Notes: generated by a model not told the origin, from the sequence alone. A DNA stretch of 16,636 nucleotides from an uncultured Christensenellaceae bacterium (GCA_910585035.1 CAJUEF010000024.1:9459-26094), one strand, 5' to 3'; counted from the first letter of the stretch, positions 1 through 7,490 are shown. Made by a program: numbers and translations.

Positions 1-360
1 TTTAAAGCTTTTAAGAGTTTCTTTATCAGGCAGTTCCCCAAAAATTAAAAGATATATTACCTCTTCAAAACCAAATCTGTTTTCCTTGATAAAACCATCA
101 ACAATATCTTCTATTTTAACTCCTCTATAATAAAGTTCGCCTTCAATAGACACCTTTTCCCCATTTTCATTTGTCTTACTCGAAATAATATCCGAAATCT
201 CTGTAAGGCCTGTTAAAACGCCTTTTCCATTTAAATCCCTAAGTCCCCTGTTTACTTCATACTTTTTATATAACTCAGGATTAATGAGATTATTCTTTGC
301 ACATATTTTTGATAAATCAGTTATGTTTGGAGAAGATGTATTTTTTTCATTTGAACCCAT
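1..360 (-). CDS. gltA: Citrate synthase, N-terminal part (cut by the left edge)
   Basis: Reading leftwards from the ATG at 360-358, an open frame of 120 codons runs off the window with no stop. It encodes the small N-terminal region of a Si-type citrate synthase. The diagnostic stretch is VNRGLRDLNGKGVLTGLT at about residues 36-53, followed by an EGELYYRGV segment and FGFEEVIYLLIFGELP at about residues 96-111. These match the YRG and FEEV.YLL.FGELP blocks of the citrate/2-methylcitrate synthase family. The enzyme would condense oxaloacetate with acetyl-CoA in the cytoplasm. The catalytic His and Asp residues lie in the missing part, so 2-methylcitrate synthase cannot be excluded. An AGAAAGGAG ribosome binding site lies about 10 nt before the ATG. 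The gene is on the same strand as the dut gene upstream, but a 136-bp gap with its own promoter-like sequence separates them. Confidence 0.88.
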   Translation of the reverse strand, partial: MGSNEKNTSSPNITDLSKICAKNNLINPELYKKYEVNRGLRDLNGKGVLTGLTEISDIISSKTNENGEKVSIEGELYYRGVKIEDIVDGFIKENRFGFEEVIYLLIFGELPDKETLKSFK

Positions 361-403
361 ATATATTGCTCCTTTCTAACCGTGACTTGTAAATGTTATT
401 TTC

Positions 404-432
404 ATTATACAATAAAAAAATAATAATTGCCA
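404..432 (-). promoter_or_regulatory. Possible promoter of the citrate synthase gene
   Basis: On the minus strand a perfect -10 box TATAAT (404-409) sits 17 nt after a poor -35 box TGGCAA (427-432, three of six matches to TTGACA). It lies about 45 nt upstream of the citrate synthase ATG. The -10 is convincing and the -35 is not. Confidence 0.4.
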
Positions 433-496
433 TTAATATAACAGTGTAATATACAATTTTATAAATTCCCCTATATTTATACATATTTAGCTATTA

Positions 497-1216
497 TTAT
501 TTATGTGAGGATCCAAGAGCCCCTTCACCTCTTTGGGATTTCATAGACATAATTTCTGCTTCACTTATTTCATGGACCATAGTTTTGGGCACCGGCAGCA
601 AGACTGCCTGGCATATAGCCTTTTTATAAGGATAAATTATACAGTCCTTAAATTCATTCAAATCAATATTTTCTTTTGCTATTATTATCGAAACGCCGTC
701 ATTAAGGTTAGTTACAGGGATAAACCATTCCCCTCTGTATCCGCTGTCTATCACTCCGCATCTTTGACCAATTCCCTTTGTTCCCGTGCTTCCTCTTTCA
801 AAAATCTGGAAATAATAATCGTCTTTGACCGCACTTTTTATACCCGTAGGTACAACCACTGTTTTATGGGGCTCTATAATAATATAATCCTGGTCAAAGC
901 AGGCATAAATATCATAGCCTGCGTTTTCTTTAAGTTTACTTGGAATAACAGCGTTTTCCCTCGTCTTTGCAAAGTAAACGTCCACCATATTTTTATTTTC
1001 CCCCAGTTTTTTTATTATATATTCATAGTTATAATGAGGCAGCAAGCAACCGCTGCAGTCTTTAATTTCCCCTTGCAGCAGTGTGTAATTACCCCCGCAG
1101 TCCGTAATTGTATAGAGAGGACAATAGCAAAACATACAGTTAAACTTTGTATTGTTTTCAGTTTTATGACACGGAAAAAATTCGCATTCCCTATTTTGAA
1201 AAAATTTATAACTCAT
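497..1216 (-). CDS. dut: dUTPase with an N-terminal cysteine-rich domain (fusion)
   Basis: This 239-residue protein has two parts. Residues 1 to about 72 form a cysteine-rich module with Cys at 11, 16, 27, 30, 32, 40, 54 and 57, including NCMFCYCPLY and IKDCSGCLLPH. It resembles the small, presumed metal-binding Cys-rich domain (Pfam PF04071, recalled from memory). Residues about 77-239 are a trimeric-type dUTP diphosphatase with all five motifs: AGYDIYA (99-105), ERGSTGTKGIG (140-150), GVIDSGYRGEW (154-164, D157 as the likely catalytic base), QAVLLPV (203-209) and the P-loop-like RGEGALGSS (229-237). It hydrolyses dUTP to dUMP and pyrophosphate. The ATG directly abuts the nrdJ stop (TAAATG), and its ribosome binding site (GGTGAGG) overlaps the last nrdJ codons, which indicates translational coupling. 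A second possible start is Met77 at 988, preceded by GGGGGA, which would give a plain dUTPase of 163 residues. The dUTPase call is firm. The role of the Cys domain is unknown. Confidence 0.9.
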   Translation of the reverse strand: MSYKFFQNRECEFFPCHKTENNTKFNCMFCYCPLYTITDCGGNYTLLQGEIKDCSGCLLPHYNYEYIIKKLGENKNMVDVYFAKTRENAVIPSKLKENAGYDIYACFDQDYIIIEPHKTVVVPTGIKSAVKDDYYFQIFERGSTGTKGIGQRCGVIDSGYRGEWFIPVTNLNDGVSIIIAKENIDLNEFKDCIIYPYKKAICQAVLLPVPKTMVHEISEAEIMSMKSQRGEGALGSSHK

Positions 1217-3622
1217 TTACCTCACCGGACAAACGCCCTTTTCACAATCCTGGTCAAGAATATCAAATTCTTCCTCAAAATCCTCGTATTTGCGAAGTAT
1301 GGACGGATTGAATTTAGGCAGTTTTTCTGAAAGCTCGTTATACTTTTTTTCGTCAATAGCTTCGTAAGGAAGCAAGCTGTAAAAACTGTCGTCTAAGGAC
1401 AGGAAGGTCACTCCAACAATGTCATCCCAATTATTATATACCCAGCGCTCCACTTCCTCCCATTCGTTTGCACGAACATGAACTGTGTTTGAAGCGTTAT
1501 GGTCTACATAGTTTTTCATTACCATTTTATATAGTTCAAGCTGCTCAACAGCGCTTACGTCATATTTTGTGCGTCCCTCAGGAGCTTTTACAGGAAATTC
1601 AAACACCTTTGTTTTGTGGTTTTCTTCCGTTTGCCCAACCTCAGGATGCCAGGTAAAGCCCGCTTCCACCATTGCCTTTGCAATAGGGTCGTTGGCGCTT
1701 ACTCTAACTCTTCTTATATAGAAAGGTGAATGGGAAAAATGCACTCCGCTGCTTACAGTAGGCAGCTGTGAAATAGTGCCGCTTGGCTTTATTGTCGTTA
1801 CAAGTTTAGGCCTGTTAAGCCCCAGCATATCTGCAAGCTCATAAGCTCCTTTGTGGGCTTCCTCCCTCATTTGGCGAAGAAGGTCTATAAATTCGTTATC
1901 ATCAATTCCCGTTGCATTTCTAAAATCCATAACGCCGGTGATAGAACAGCCTGTAAGCCTGTCCTCCTCGTTTACCATGTTCCACTTGTGTATTTCCAGC
2001 TCAATGGTTGCCATGCGGTATCCAATATGTGCAGAAAGCCTTTGTGCACGAAGAAGAGCCTCTTTATCATAGGTGCCGTCCTCATTTACAAAGCCCATCA
2101 TGTTCACTTCTGTCAGGTTGCAAACTCCCCTGTCTCTCAGCATTATTTCAAAACATGGATTGCCACCCTGCACATCGTCACGCCTGCGCTTCATCTCTTC
2201 AAAATTGGCAAATGCAGGCTCTCCGGATACTTTAAGCAGCTCAAAGTGATTATGAAGCTGCTCTCTCGTCGGCCTATGCTCGTATATTACAGTGTTGTTT
2301 GAAAGCTGTCTGTGCAAAATGTTCGCATCCGACTTCCAGTTGCCATTTTCATCCTGGTAATATAAATGAGCTTTTGCATTTAAAACCTCTGTTTCATCAC
2401 TATCGCAAAAAACAATTTCCGCGCTTCTGCGAACACCGCCGGAAACCACATTTTCAGCAATTATAGTGGCAATATCCAGGCAGTCAATAGGCTTTAAACT
2501 TTGCCATGTAACTTCATTTTTTCTGCTCTTTTCCCTTATAAGCTTACTAATCTTTTCAAACATCACCTTAATATTTTGATGCCCCGAAGCGTATCCCCCA
2601 AAGGTTTTCAGCTTTTCTCCAGCAGGACGCACGTTGTTATAATTGACAAATATATAATTAATCATTGAATACTGTTTATTTGATATAATATCAAAATACA
2701 TATCAATAGCCTTTGCCCATCCAAATTTACTGTCCCCGATTTCCAGTTCAATAGCGTTATTATTTATAAGCTTTAATTCGGTATATTCATTTCTCTTATT
2801 CTTTGGAACAGGCTCATAGGACTTGTGAATTACCTCGATGGTTGTGTTTACCTTAGGCAGCTTATTTACGTATTTACGCTGCACAGATAACCCAACACCT
2901 GTACCAAGCATAAGCACGAAGAATATTTCAGAGAATTTTTCCAGTTCATCAACAGTAACAAACGAACAGTTAAAATTACTTAAGGGAAACATTTGTGAAG
3001 ATTTAGTTCCGGCTATCCAAAGAGAACGTCCTGACGGAAAAAGCCTAAGATTAAACATATTGTCGTAAATCTGTTCAGCTTCATTTTTTAAGCGGTTAAT
3101 AACTTCTTCGGTTATAATAATTCCCTGACGTCTCATTGCGTCAAGCTGAAGCTCCATATTAAATTCCACTACTCTAAACACAGTTTCCCACCAGTCCTCA
3201 CGTCTGTTTTCCCCGGGCAGCGGACGGCTGTATGTCCTGTAATATACAAATTTGCCAAGCTCCGTTTTAAAAGGGCTTAGGCTATGCTTATATTTGCTTA
3301 TAAAGTCACTGCTTAAAAATCTTCCGTTAAGGTTATTCTCACGGCGCTGATTACGAAGAAATTTTCTGTTTGCTTTATATTCGGAGTAAGCGTCTGCAAC
3401 CTTGTCCAAATCTGCAAGATAAAGATATTTTACCACTTGTCTTTCAACGTCTTCAACGCTTATTCCATCATAATAATTAGCTTCAATTTTATCCGCAATA
3501 TCCTTTGCAACATCAAGGTCATACTTATTTTCAGTTTCCACCATCGCTTTATATATTGCTCTTACAATTCTTTCCTTATCAAAGTTAACTGTTTCACCGT
3601 TTCTCTTAATAATCATGCTCAT
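1217..3622 (-). CDS. nrdJ: Adenosylcobalamin-dependent ribonucleoside-triphosphate reductase (class II)
   Basis: The 801-residue protein reduces ribonucleoside triphosphates to dNTPs using coenzyme B12, so it works with or without oxygen. Residues 1-90 form an ATP-cone regulatory domain (KRNGETVNFDKERIVRAI). The catalytic barrel follows, with FPSGRSLWIAG (195-205) and GGVRRSAE (395-402). Landmarks match the monomeric Lactobacillus leichmannii enzyme: C219 (like C119), C490 in NPCFEI (like the thiyl-radical C408), E492 (like E410), C501 (like C419, same 11-residue spacing) and the C-terminal shuttle pair C793/C798 in DCEKGVCPVR (like C731/C736). It is longer than the 739-residue Lactobacillus enzyme mainly because of the ATP cone, which suggests on/off control by ATP/dATP. 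The start ATG at 3622 has AAGGG about 11 nt upstream. A second ATG lies two codons in. No cobalamin riboswitch or NrdR box pair was recognised upstream. It is cotranscribed with dut. Confidence 0.95.
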   Translation of the reverse strand: MSMIIKRNGETVNFDKERIVRAIYKAMVETENKYDLDVAKDIADKIEANYYDGISVEDVERQVVKYLYLADLDKVADAYSEYKANRKFLRNQRRENNLNGRFLSSDFISKYKHSLSPFKTELGKFVYYRTYSRPLPGENRREDWWETVFRVVEFNMELQLDAMRRQGIIITEEVINRLKNEAEQIYDNMFNLRLFPSGRSLWIAGTKSSQMFPLSNFNCSFVTVDELEKFSEIFFVLMLGTGVGLSVQRKYVNKLPKVNTTIEVIHKSYEPVPKNKRNEYTELKLINNNAIELEIGDSKFGWAKAIDMYFDIISNKQYSMINYIFVNYNNVRPAGEKLKTFGGYASGHQNIKVMFEKISKLIREKSRKNEVTWQSLKPIDCLDIATIIAENVVSGGVRRSAEIVFCDSDETEVLNAKAHLYYQDENGNWKSDANILHRQLSNNTVIYEHRPTREQLHNHFELLKVSGEPAFANFEEMKRRRDDVQGGNPCFEIMLRDRGVCNLTEVNMMGFVNEDGTYDKEALLRAQRLSAHIGYRMATIELEIHKWNMVNEEDRLTGCSITGVMDFRNATGIDDNEFIDLLRQMREEAHKGAYELADMLGLNRPKLVTTIKPSGTISQLPTVSSGVHFSHSPFYIRRVRVSANDPIAKAMVEAGFTWHPEVGQTEENHKTKVFEFPVKAPEGRTKYDVSAVEQLELYKMVMKNYVDHNASNTVHVRANEWEEVERWVYNNWDDIVGVTFLSLDDSFYSLLPYEAIDEKKYNELSEKLPKFNPSILRKYEDFEEEFDILDQDCEKGVCPVR

Positions 3623-3663
3623 TTTAAAATATACCCTTCGTAGTAAATTATTAAAATTATTTT

Positions 3664-3693
3664 AATATAAACCATTAGAAAAAACAAATCCAA
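3664..3693 (-). promoter_or_regulatory. Possible nrdJ-dut promoter
   Basis: On the minus strand TTGGAT (3688-3693) is separated by 18 nt from TATATT (3664-3669). The -10 box lies about 40 nt before the nrdJ ATG. The match is moderate and AT-rich DNA gives such matches often. The stronger promoter at 4048-4075 is an alternative source of transcription if its terminator is read through. Confidence 0.35.
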
Positions 3694-3724
3694 ATACTGT
3701 ATTTATATGAAAAATATTTTCTCA

Positions 3725-3784
3725 CTTTTTACTTTTTCTTTTTTAAAAAAAAGAAAAAGTAAACAAAAAGAAAAAACTTATACG
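3725..3784 (-). repeat. T-rich hairpin repeat, copy A
   Basis: A perfect inverted repeat has 17-bp arms (3728-3744 and 3747-3763) and a 2-nt centre, flanked on one side by CAAAAAGAAAAAACTTATAC. Read on the minus strand it begins GTATAAGTTTTTTCTTTTTG, and the same order of blocks recurs near 10682-10738 (plus) and 15128-15188 (minus). This supports a dispersed repeat family rather than chance low complexity. It lies upstream of nrdJ, where it could also form a hairpin in a long leader transcript. Confidence 0.6.
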
Positions 3785-3859
3785 CATATATTATTTACCG
3801 TGAAATTACATAATAATTATTCTTTATATTTTATTGCGCCGCTTTATTATCCTTCCTAT

Positions 3860-3886
3860 TTCTAAAAAAAGAAAAAACTTTTAACT
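3860..3886 (-). repeat. Shortened relative of the T-rich repeat (copy E)
   Basis: On the minus strand this reads AAGTTTTTTC followed by a T-run and AGAAA. It keeps the start and one arm of the family seen at 3725-3784 but lacks the middle block. It may be a deletion derivative. Low complexity makes this uncertain. Confidence 0.3.
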
Positions 3887-3924
3887 CATTAGTTTTTAAT
3901 TATATATAAATTTATTATGTATAA

Positions 3925-4041
3925 ATAAAGCAAGAAACAGCCCTTAAAAACAGGCTGTTTCTTGCTCTTATCTATTAAAAATTAATGCTGTCAACTTAAT
4001 ATTTGCTTTTTAAAGCCGTCAACCTATAATTTATTATTATA
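3925..4041 (-). ncRNA. Candidate small RNA or attenuated leader
   Basis: A strong minus-strand promoter (4048-4075) predicts a start near 4041. A canonical terminator (3931-3966) ends the transcript about 115 nt later. No open frame lies between them. The predicted RNA contains two imperfect repeats beginning GTTGAC, 28 nt apart, a small GCTTT/AAAGC hairpin, an ATTAA/TTAAT hairpin and the 13-bp terminator stem. Alternatives are that the terminator simply ends the permease mRNA and the promoter is fortuitous, or that this is the 5' leader of nrdJ with a regulated terminator. It does not resemble a riboswitch class known to me. Confidence 0.4.
3931..3966 (-). terminator. Intrinsic terminator
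   Basis: A 13-bp perfect stem, GCAAGAAACAGCC paired with GGCTGTTTCTTGC around a 10-nt loop, is followed on the minus strand by TTTATTTATA. It ends transcripts from the permease gene (stop at 4132) and/or from the promoter at 4048-4075, and would insulate nrdJ. Confidence 0.8.
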
Positions 4042-4047
4042 TTTTTA

Positions 4048-4075
4048 ATTATAATATTTTTATGTGTAAAGTCAA
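4048..4075 (-). promoter_or_regulatory. Orphan sigma-A-type promoter
   Basis: On the minus strand TTGACT (4070-4075), a 16-nt spacer and a perfect TATAAT (4048-4053). It lies just downstream of the permease stop and points away from it, towards the terminator at 3931-3966. The next gene in that direction, nrdJ, begins more than 400 nt away. Confidence 0.6.
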
Positions 4076-4131
4076 TAGGTTTTCCTGTGAAACTTTACCT
4101 AAAAACTCACAATTTATGCCGAATTATATCG

Positions 4132-5241
4132 TTAAAGAACAAATATAAGAGATACGATTATAAGCACGACCAAAAAGCATATATTTACACAAAACAAAGT
4201 TCCAAGATATTTAAGCTTTGATTCATTAAAATTTCTTGTGTAAAGCTTAAAGGCAATAAGGCTTGCCAAGGATGCAATAATAGTTCCAAGAGCCCCTATG
4301 TTTACCGCAATTAATATAGGGGAATAAAGGCTGGTAAACTTAGAAAGCAGTATGGCAGTAGGCACGTTGCATATAACCTGGGTAGACAAAAGAGCAACAA
4401 TAAGCTCCCTGCCCTGCACAATATTTCCCAGGAAATTGCTGATAAAAGTTATTCGGGATAAGTTCCCTGTGAAAATGAAAAATGCACAAAAGGTTAAAAG
4501 CAGCATATAATCCACGCCATAAAAAGATTTATAGTCAAAAATCAGAATTATGGAACAAGCAATCAAAGCGCCTACATAATAGTTTATAACCTTTATAACC
4601 ATAAGCACTGCAATTATAAACGCAATGGAATAAATAACCAGCCTTTTTGTATTAAGCTCGGCAGTTTCTTCCGTATATATAGTTAAAGGTTCTTTTTTTA
4701 CAAACATACACGCAGCAAACAAAAGTAAAATTGAACATAGAAAGGCCGGCAGCATTATGCCGATAAACTCCCCGTTGCCTATATTATAATAATTATAAAG
4801 ATATATATTCTGAGGGTTTCCAAAAGGTGTTAGCATTCCGCCCATATTGGCGCCTATATTTTGCAGTATAAAGAAAAAAAGCGCCTTTTTTTCCTGCTGG
4901 GTGGATTTTAAAACAACTGCGCTAAGTGGCAAAAACGAAAGAAGAGCCATATCGTTTGCAATAAACATAGATGATACAAAGGTTAAAAACACCAGTCCAA
5001 GACACAGCATACGCGTATTTTTCAGGCGCTTAACCAACAGACCTGACGCAACCTCTAAAACATGGGTGCTTTCAATGGCGCAGATAACAGCCATCATTGT
5101 AAAAAGCGATATTAAAGTTTTAATATCAAAATATCCTATATATTCCTTATCTACAGGCACAAAAAAACAAGAAATGACGGCGCAGAGCGCAGCCACAACC
5201 AGGACGACTTCTTTTTTTAAAAACTCCCTTATCTTTTCCAT
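4132..5241 (-). CDS. ArsB/NhaD/SLC13-superfamily membrane permease
   Basis: This is a 369-residue, very hydrophobic protein with about ten or eleven predicted membrane segments and a cationic N-terminus (MEKIREFLKK). It has the twofold layout of the ion-transporter superfamily that includes ArsB, NhaD, CitMHS and SLC13. The first half carries ANDMALLSFLPLS (95-107) and GGMLTPFGNPQNIYLY (134-149), where the family has its ND and GNPQN re-entrant motifs. The second half carries the matching CNVPTAILLS motif near residue 292. Such proteins move anions (arsenite, dicarboxylates, citrate) or exchange Na+/H+. No residue here fixes the substrate. The length is somewhat short for the family. GGAG lies just upstream of the ATG, and the gene has its own promoter and a downstream terminator, so it is probably monocistronic. 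Confidence 0.8.
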   Translation of the reverse strand: MEKIREFLKKEVVLVVAALCAVISCFFVPVDKEYIGYFDIKTLISLFTMMAVICAIESTHVLEVASGLLVKRLKNTRMLCLGLVFLTFVSSMFIANDMALLSFLPLSAVVLKSTQQEKKALFFFILQNIGANMGGMLTPFGNPQNIYLYNYYNIGNGEFIGIMLPAFLCSILLLFAACMFVKKEPLTIYTEETAELNTKRLVIYSIAFIIAVLMVIKVINYYVGALIACSIILIFDYKSFYGVDYMLLLTFCAFFIFTGNLSRITFISNFLGNIVQGRELIVALLSTQVICNVPTAILLSKFTSLYSPILIAVNIGALGTIIASLASLIAFKLYTRNFNESKLKYLGTLFCVNICFLVVLIIVSLIFVL

Positions 5242-5338
5242 ATATCTCCATCATTTCCAAAATAATAGACTATGTGTTTTATATAATTTCCGATACTAGT
5301 AATTATATTGAATAATATTAAAATTATTATGGTACTTT

Positions 5339-5367
5339 ATTATGTTACTTTTTCATAAATCTGTCAA
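5339..5367 (-). promoter_or_regulatory. Promoter of the SLC13-type permease gene
   Basis: On the minus strand a perfect TTGACA (5362-5367), a 17-nt spacer and CATAAT (5339-5344, five of six). The predicted start is about 90 nt before the ATG at 5241, leaving an untranslated leader of that length in which no known riboswitch was recognised. Confidence 0.65.
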
Positions 5368-5436
5368 CCTTCATTTAATTATAACAATATAATTAAAAAA
5401 ATTAATATATCCTTTCCTGTTTTTTGAAAAAATAAC

Positions 5437-5465
5437 TTGTTTATTAAAATATGTTGTTGTATAAT
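5437..5465 (+). promoter_or_regulatory. Promoter of the acyl-CoA synthetase gene
   Basis: TTGTTT (5437-5442), a 17-nt spacer and a perfect TATAAT (5460-5465). Transcription would begin near 5472, about 28 nt before the ATG at 5500. This rules out the longer in-frame start at 5437, which coincides with the -35 box. Confidence 0.65.
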
Positions 5466-5499
5466 AAAATTTAAAAAAAGCAAAGAGGAGAGATTTAAA

Positions 5500-7161
5500 A
5501 TGGAAAAATTATTGGACATCACCGTCGGACAGTTATTGGAACAGACTGCACAGAAATATCCAACTCACCAGGCAGTCAAGTACATTGAAATGGAGTTCGA
5601 CAAAACCTATTACGAGCTGAACAACAAAGTAGACAGAATTGCAAAAGGCCTGCTAGGCATGGGCATTAATAAGGGTGACCATGTAGCAGTTTGGGCAACT
5701 AACTACCCTCAATGGCTCATCCTCCTATTTGCTACAGCTAAAATTGGCGCAGTGCTTGTAACTGTAAACACCAGCTATAAAGAAGCCGAGCTGGAATATA
5801 TCCTTAAACAGTCAGACAGCAAGGCTCTGTTTATTTGTGACGGCCTTAAAGATGTTGACTGTGAAAAGGCTATATATTCCGTATGCCCTGAGCTGAAAAC
5901 ATGTAAAAAAGGCAAACTGGAATCTAAAACCCTTCCTCGCCTTAAAATTGTTGTATCAATGGATAACTGGTATAACGGCATGTATAACTGGAATGAGATT
6001 GAAGATTTTGGCATCCTTATTGAAGATGATGAATACCAAAAAGCAAAAGAAAGCGTAATGCCTGATGATGTGGTAAACATGCAGTATACTTCAGGAACAA
6101 CAGGTTTTCCAAAAGGCGTTATGCTGACTCATAAAAATATAGTAAATAACGGTCTTTCAATAGGAGACTGCATGGCTTTTACAGAAAAAGACAGACTTTG
6201 CATACCCGTTCCTTTCTTCCACTGTTTTGGACTTGTGCTGGCAATTATGGCAAGCGTTACCCATGGCACCACAATGGTTCCTTTGCTTTGGTATACGCCA
6301 ATGAAGGTCATGCACACAATTGAATATGAAAAGTGCACAGCGGTTCACGGCGTTCCAACCATGTTTATCGGCATGCTGGAGCACAGAGATTTTGAGCGTT
6401 ATGATTATTCTTCACTGCGCACTGGTATAATGGCAGGCTCCCCTTGTCCTATAAAGGTAATGCAGGACGTTATAGACAAAATGAATATGAAAGAAATTAC
6501 CATAGCCTACGGACAAACAGAGGCTTCACCGGTTTGTACCCAGACAACAATACATGATTCTGTTGAAAGACGTGTTGAAACCGTTGGAAAAACTCTGCCA
6601 TTTATGGAAACCAAAATTGTTGACCCGGAAACAGGAAAAGAGCTTCCTGTAGGCGTTTCCGGTGAATTCTGCGTTCGCGGTTACAACGTTATGAAAGGCT
6701 ATTATAACCTGCCTGAGGCTACACAAGCTGCCATTGATAAAGACGGCTGGCTCCACACCGGTGATATGGCAAGCGTTGATGAACACGGCTATTACAGAAT
6801 TACAGGACGTATAAAAGACATGATTATCCGCGGCGGTGAAAACCTGTTCCCTAAAGAAATAGAGGATATGATTTACACCTTTGAGCCTGTAAGCGATGTT
6901 CAGATTGTTGCCGTTCCTGACGAGAAATACGGCGAAGAAGCATGCGCCTTTATCATTCTTAAAAAAGGATGCACGGCAACTGAAAAAGATATTAAAAAAT
7001 ATGTTATGGACCGTATGGCAAGACACAAGGTTCCTAAATATGTTATCTTTACCGATAGCTTCCCTCTTACTGCAAGTGGAAAAATACAGAAGTTTAAAAT
7101 GAGAGAACAGGCAATTGAAATTCTTGGCCTTGAAAAAACTGATTTTATTCATAGTAATTAA
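5500..7161 (+). CDS. AMP-forming acyl-CoA synthetase (FadD-like)
   Basis: This 553-residue member of the ANL adenylate-forming family activates a carboxylic acid, probably a medium- or long-chain fatty acid, to its acyl-CoA through an acyl-AMP. All core motifs are present: YTSGTTGFPKGVMLTH (196-211, phosphate-binding loop), VPFFHCFG (237-244), AYGQTEASP (336-344), GWLHTGD (416-422), RITGRIKDMIIRGGENLFPKEIE (433-455, hinge and pantetheine-channel region) and LTASGKIQK (523-531), whose K528 is the adenylation lysine. The length is normal. The start at 5500 is chosen because AGAGGAG lies about 10 nt upstream and a promoter overlaps the longer frame. The exact substrate cannot be read from sequence. 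A benzoate-CoA or acyl-CoA synthetase of another chain class is possible. It is transcribed alone and ends in a strong terminator. Confidence 0.9.
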   Translation: MEKLLDITVGQLLEQTAQKYPTHQAVKYIEMEFDKTYYELNNKVDRIAKGLLGMGINKGDHVAVWATNYPQWLILLFATAKIGAVLVTVNTSYKEAELEYILKQSDSKALFICDGLKDVDCEKAIYSVCPELKTCKKGKLESKTLPRLKIVVSMDNWYNGMYNWNEIEDFGILIEDDEYQKAKESVMPDDVVNMQYTSGTTGFPKGVMLTHKNIVNNGLSIGDCMAFTEKDRLCIPVPFFHCFGLVLAIMASVTHGTTMVPLLWYTPMKVMHTIEYEKCTAVHGVPTMFIGMLEHRDFERYDYSSLRTGIMAGSPCPIKVMQDVIDKMNMKEITIAYGQTEASPVCTQTTIHDSVERRVETVGKTLPFMETKIVDPETGKELPVGVSGEFCVRGYNVMKGYYNLPEATQAAIDKDGWLHTGDMASVDEHGYYRITGRIKDMIIRGGENLFPKEIEDMIYTFEPVSDVQIVAVPDEKYGEEACAFIILKKGCTATEKDIKKYVMDRMARHKVPKYVIFTDSFPLTASGKIQKFKMREQAIEILGLEKTDFIHSN

Positions 7162-7176
7162 GTTGTTTTATACCTT

Positions 7177-7213
7177 AAATCCCCAAAGCTAAGCTTTGGG
7201 GATTTTATTTTTA
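7177..7213 (+). terminator. Intrinsic terminator of the acyl-CoA synthetase gene
   Basis: A 13-bp perfect stem, AAATCCCCAAAGC (7177-7189) paired with 7193-7205 around a 3-nt loop, is followed by TATTTTTAT. It starts 15 nt after the stop codon. Confidence 0.9.
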
Positions 7214-7307
7214 TATTATATAACATTTTATAAGCTGAAAGCTATATAACCTCTGTAGCTTTTATATTGCAGACACAAATTCAAAACAGCATGCAACCAG
7301 CATTTCA

Positions 7308-7490
7308 TTATTCCTCTTCTTTTATTTCCATATTATCCAAAGCATATTGCAGCGCCATTCCAATAAGTTCATTCCTGGAACGATTAGTAATATTTGCAAG
7401 TTCATTATACTTTTCCTGTAAATCCCTGTCTATACGTATTGTCATTGTGACTGCTTTATCTCCCTTTGAGGTTACTATAAACTTGCCCAT
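7308..7490 (-). CDS. Small ribbon-helix-helix (CopG/Arc-type) protein
   Basis: This 60-residue protein has the shape of a ribbon-helix-helix DNA-binding dimer: a basic N-terminus, a beta strand AVTMTIRID (13-21), helix A with RDLQEKYNELANIT (22-35) and helix B with SRNELIGMALQYALDNM (38-54), ending in an acidic tail. The pattern TIRID..L...Y..LA...NRSRNELI..AL is typical of CopG-like proteins. It is probably a transcription regulator, possibly self-regulating, or the antitoxin half of a toxin-antitoxin pair, but no toxin-like neighbour is present. The ribosome binding site GAGGTG lies 8 nt before the ATG. It is transcribed divergently from the gene at 7677. In the shared upstream region the nonamer TACATTATA occurs at 7515-7523 and 7558-7566, a weak candidate operator pair. 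Confidence 0.8.
   Translation of the reverse strand: MGKFIVTSKGDKAVTMTIRIDRDLQEKYNELANITNRSRNELIGMALQYALDNMEIKEEE

Larger units (their letters stand above)
3623..4131. other. 509-bp gene-free stretch between nrdJ and the SLC13-type permease
   Basis: No convincing coding frame is present. In order it holds a weak nrdJ promoter (3664-3693), a T-rich hairpin repeat (about 3725-3784), a shortened relative of that repeat (about 3860-3886), a strong terminator hairpin (3931-3966) and an orphan minus-strand promoter (4048-4075). Two imperfect 28-bp repeats that begin with GTTGAC lie between promoter and terminator (about 3967-4022). The rest is plain AT-rich sequence. Confidence 0.7.

Noticed and set aside
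533..1330. A 265-codon open frame on the plus strand opposite dut and the end of nrdJ
   Set aside because: It is antisense to two genes with clear motifs, has no ribosome binding site or family resemblance, and has the Phe/Ile/His-rich composition typical of a shadow frame.
3623..4131. Cobalamin riboswitch or NrdR boxes upstream of nrdJ
   Set aside because: I looked for a B12-box-like core and for paired NrdR sites and recognised neither. The interval holds simple hairpins and AT-rich repeats instead.
6526..7152. A 208-codon minus-strand frame inside the acyl-CoA synthetase gene
   Set aside because: It is a shadow of the real gene, whose conserved motifs span the whole interval.
7220..7262. 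Possible terminator for the RHH gene (AAAGCTA/TAGCTTT stem)
   Set aside because: The stem is only 7 bp with an 11-nt loop and no T-tract follows on the minus strand.
7308..7490. Toxin-antitoxin module at the RHH gene
   Set aside because: No toxin-like frame precedes or follows on the same strand. The next genes are an acyl-CoA synthetase and a divergent surface protein.
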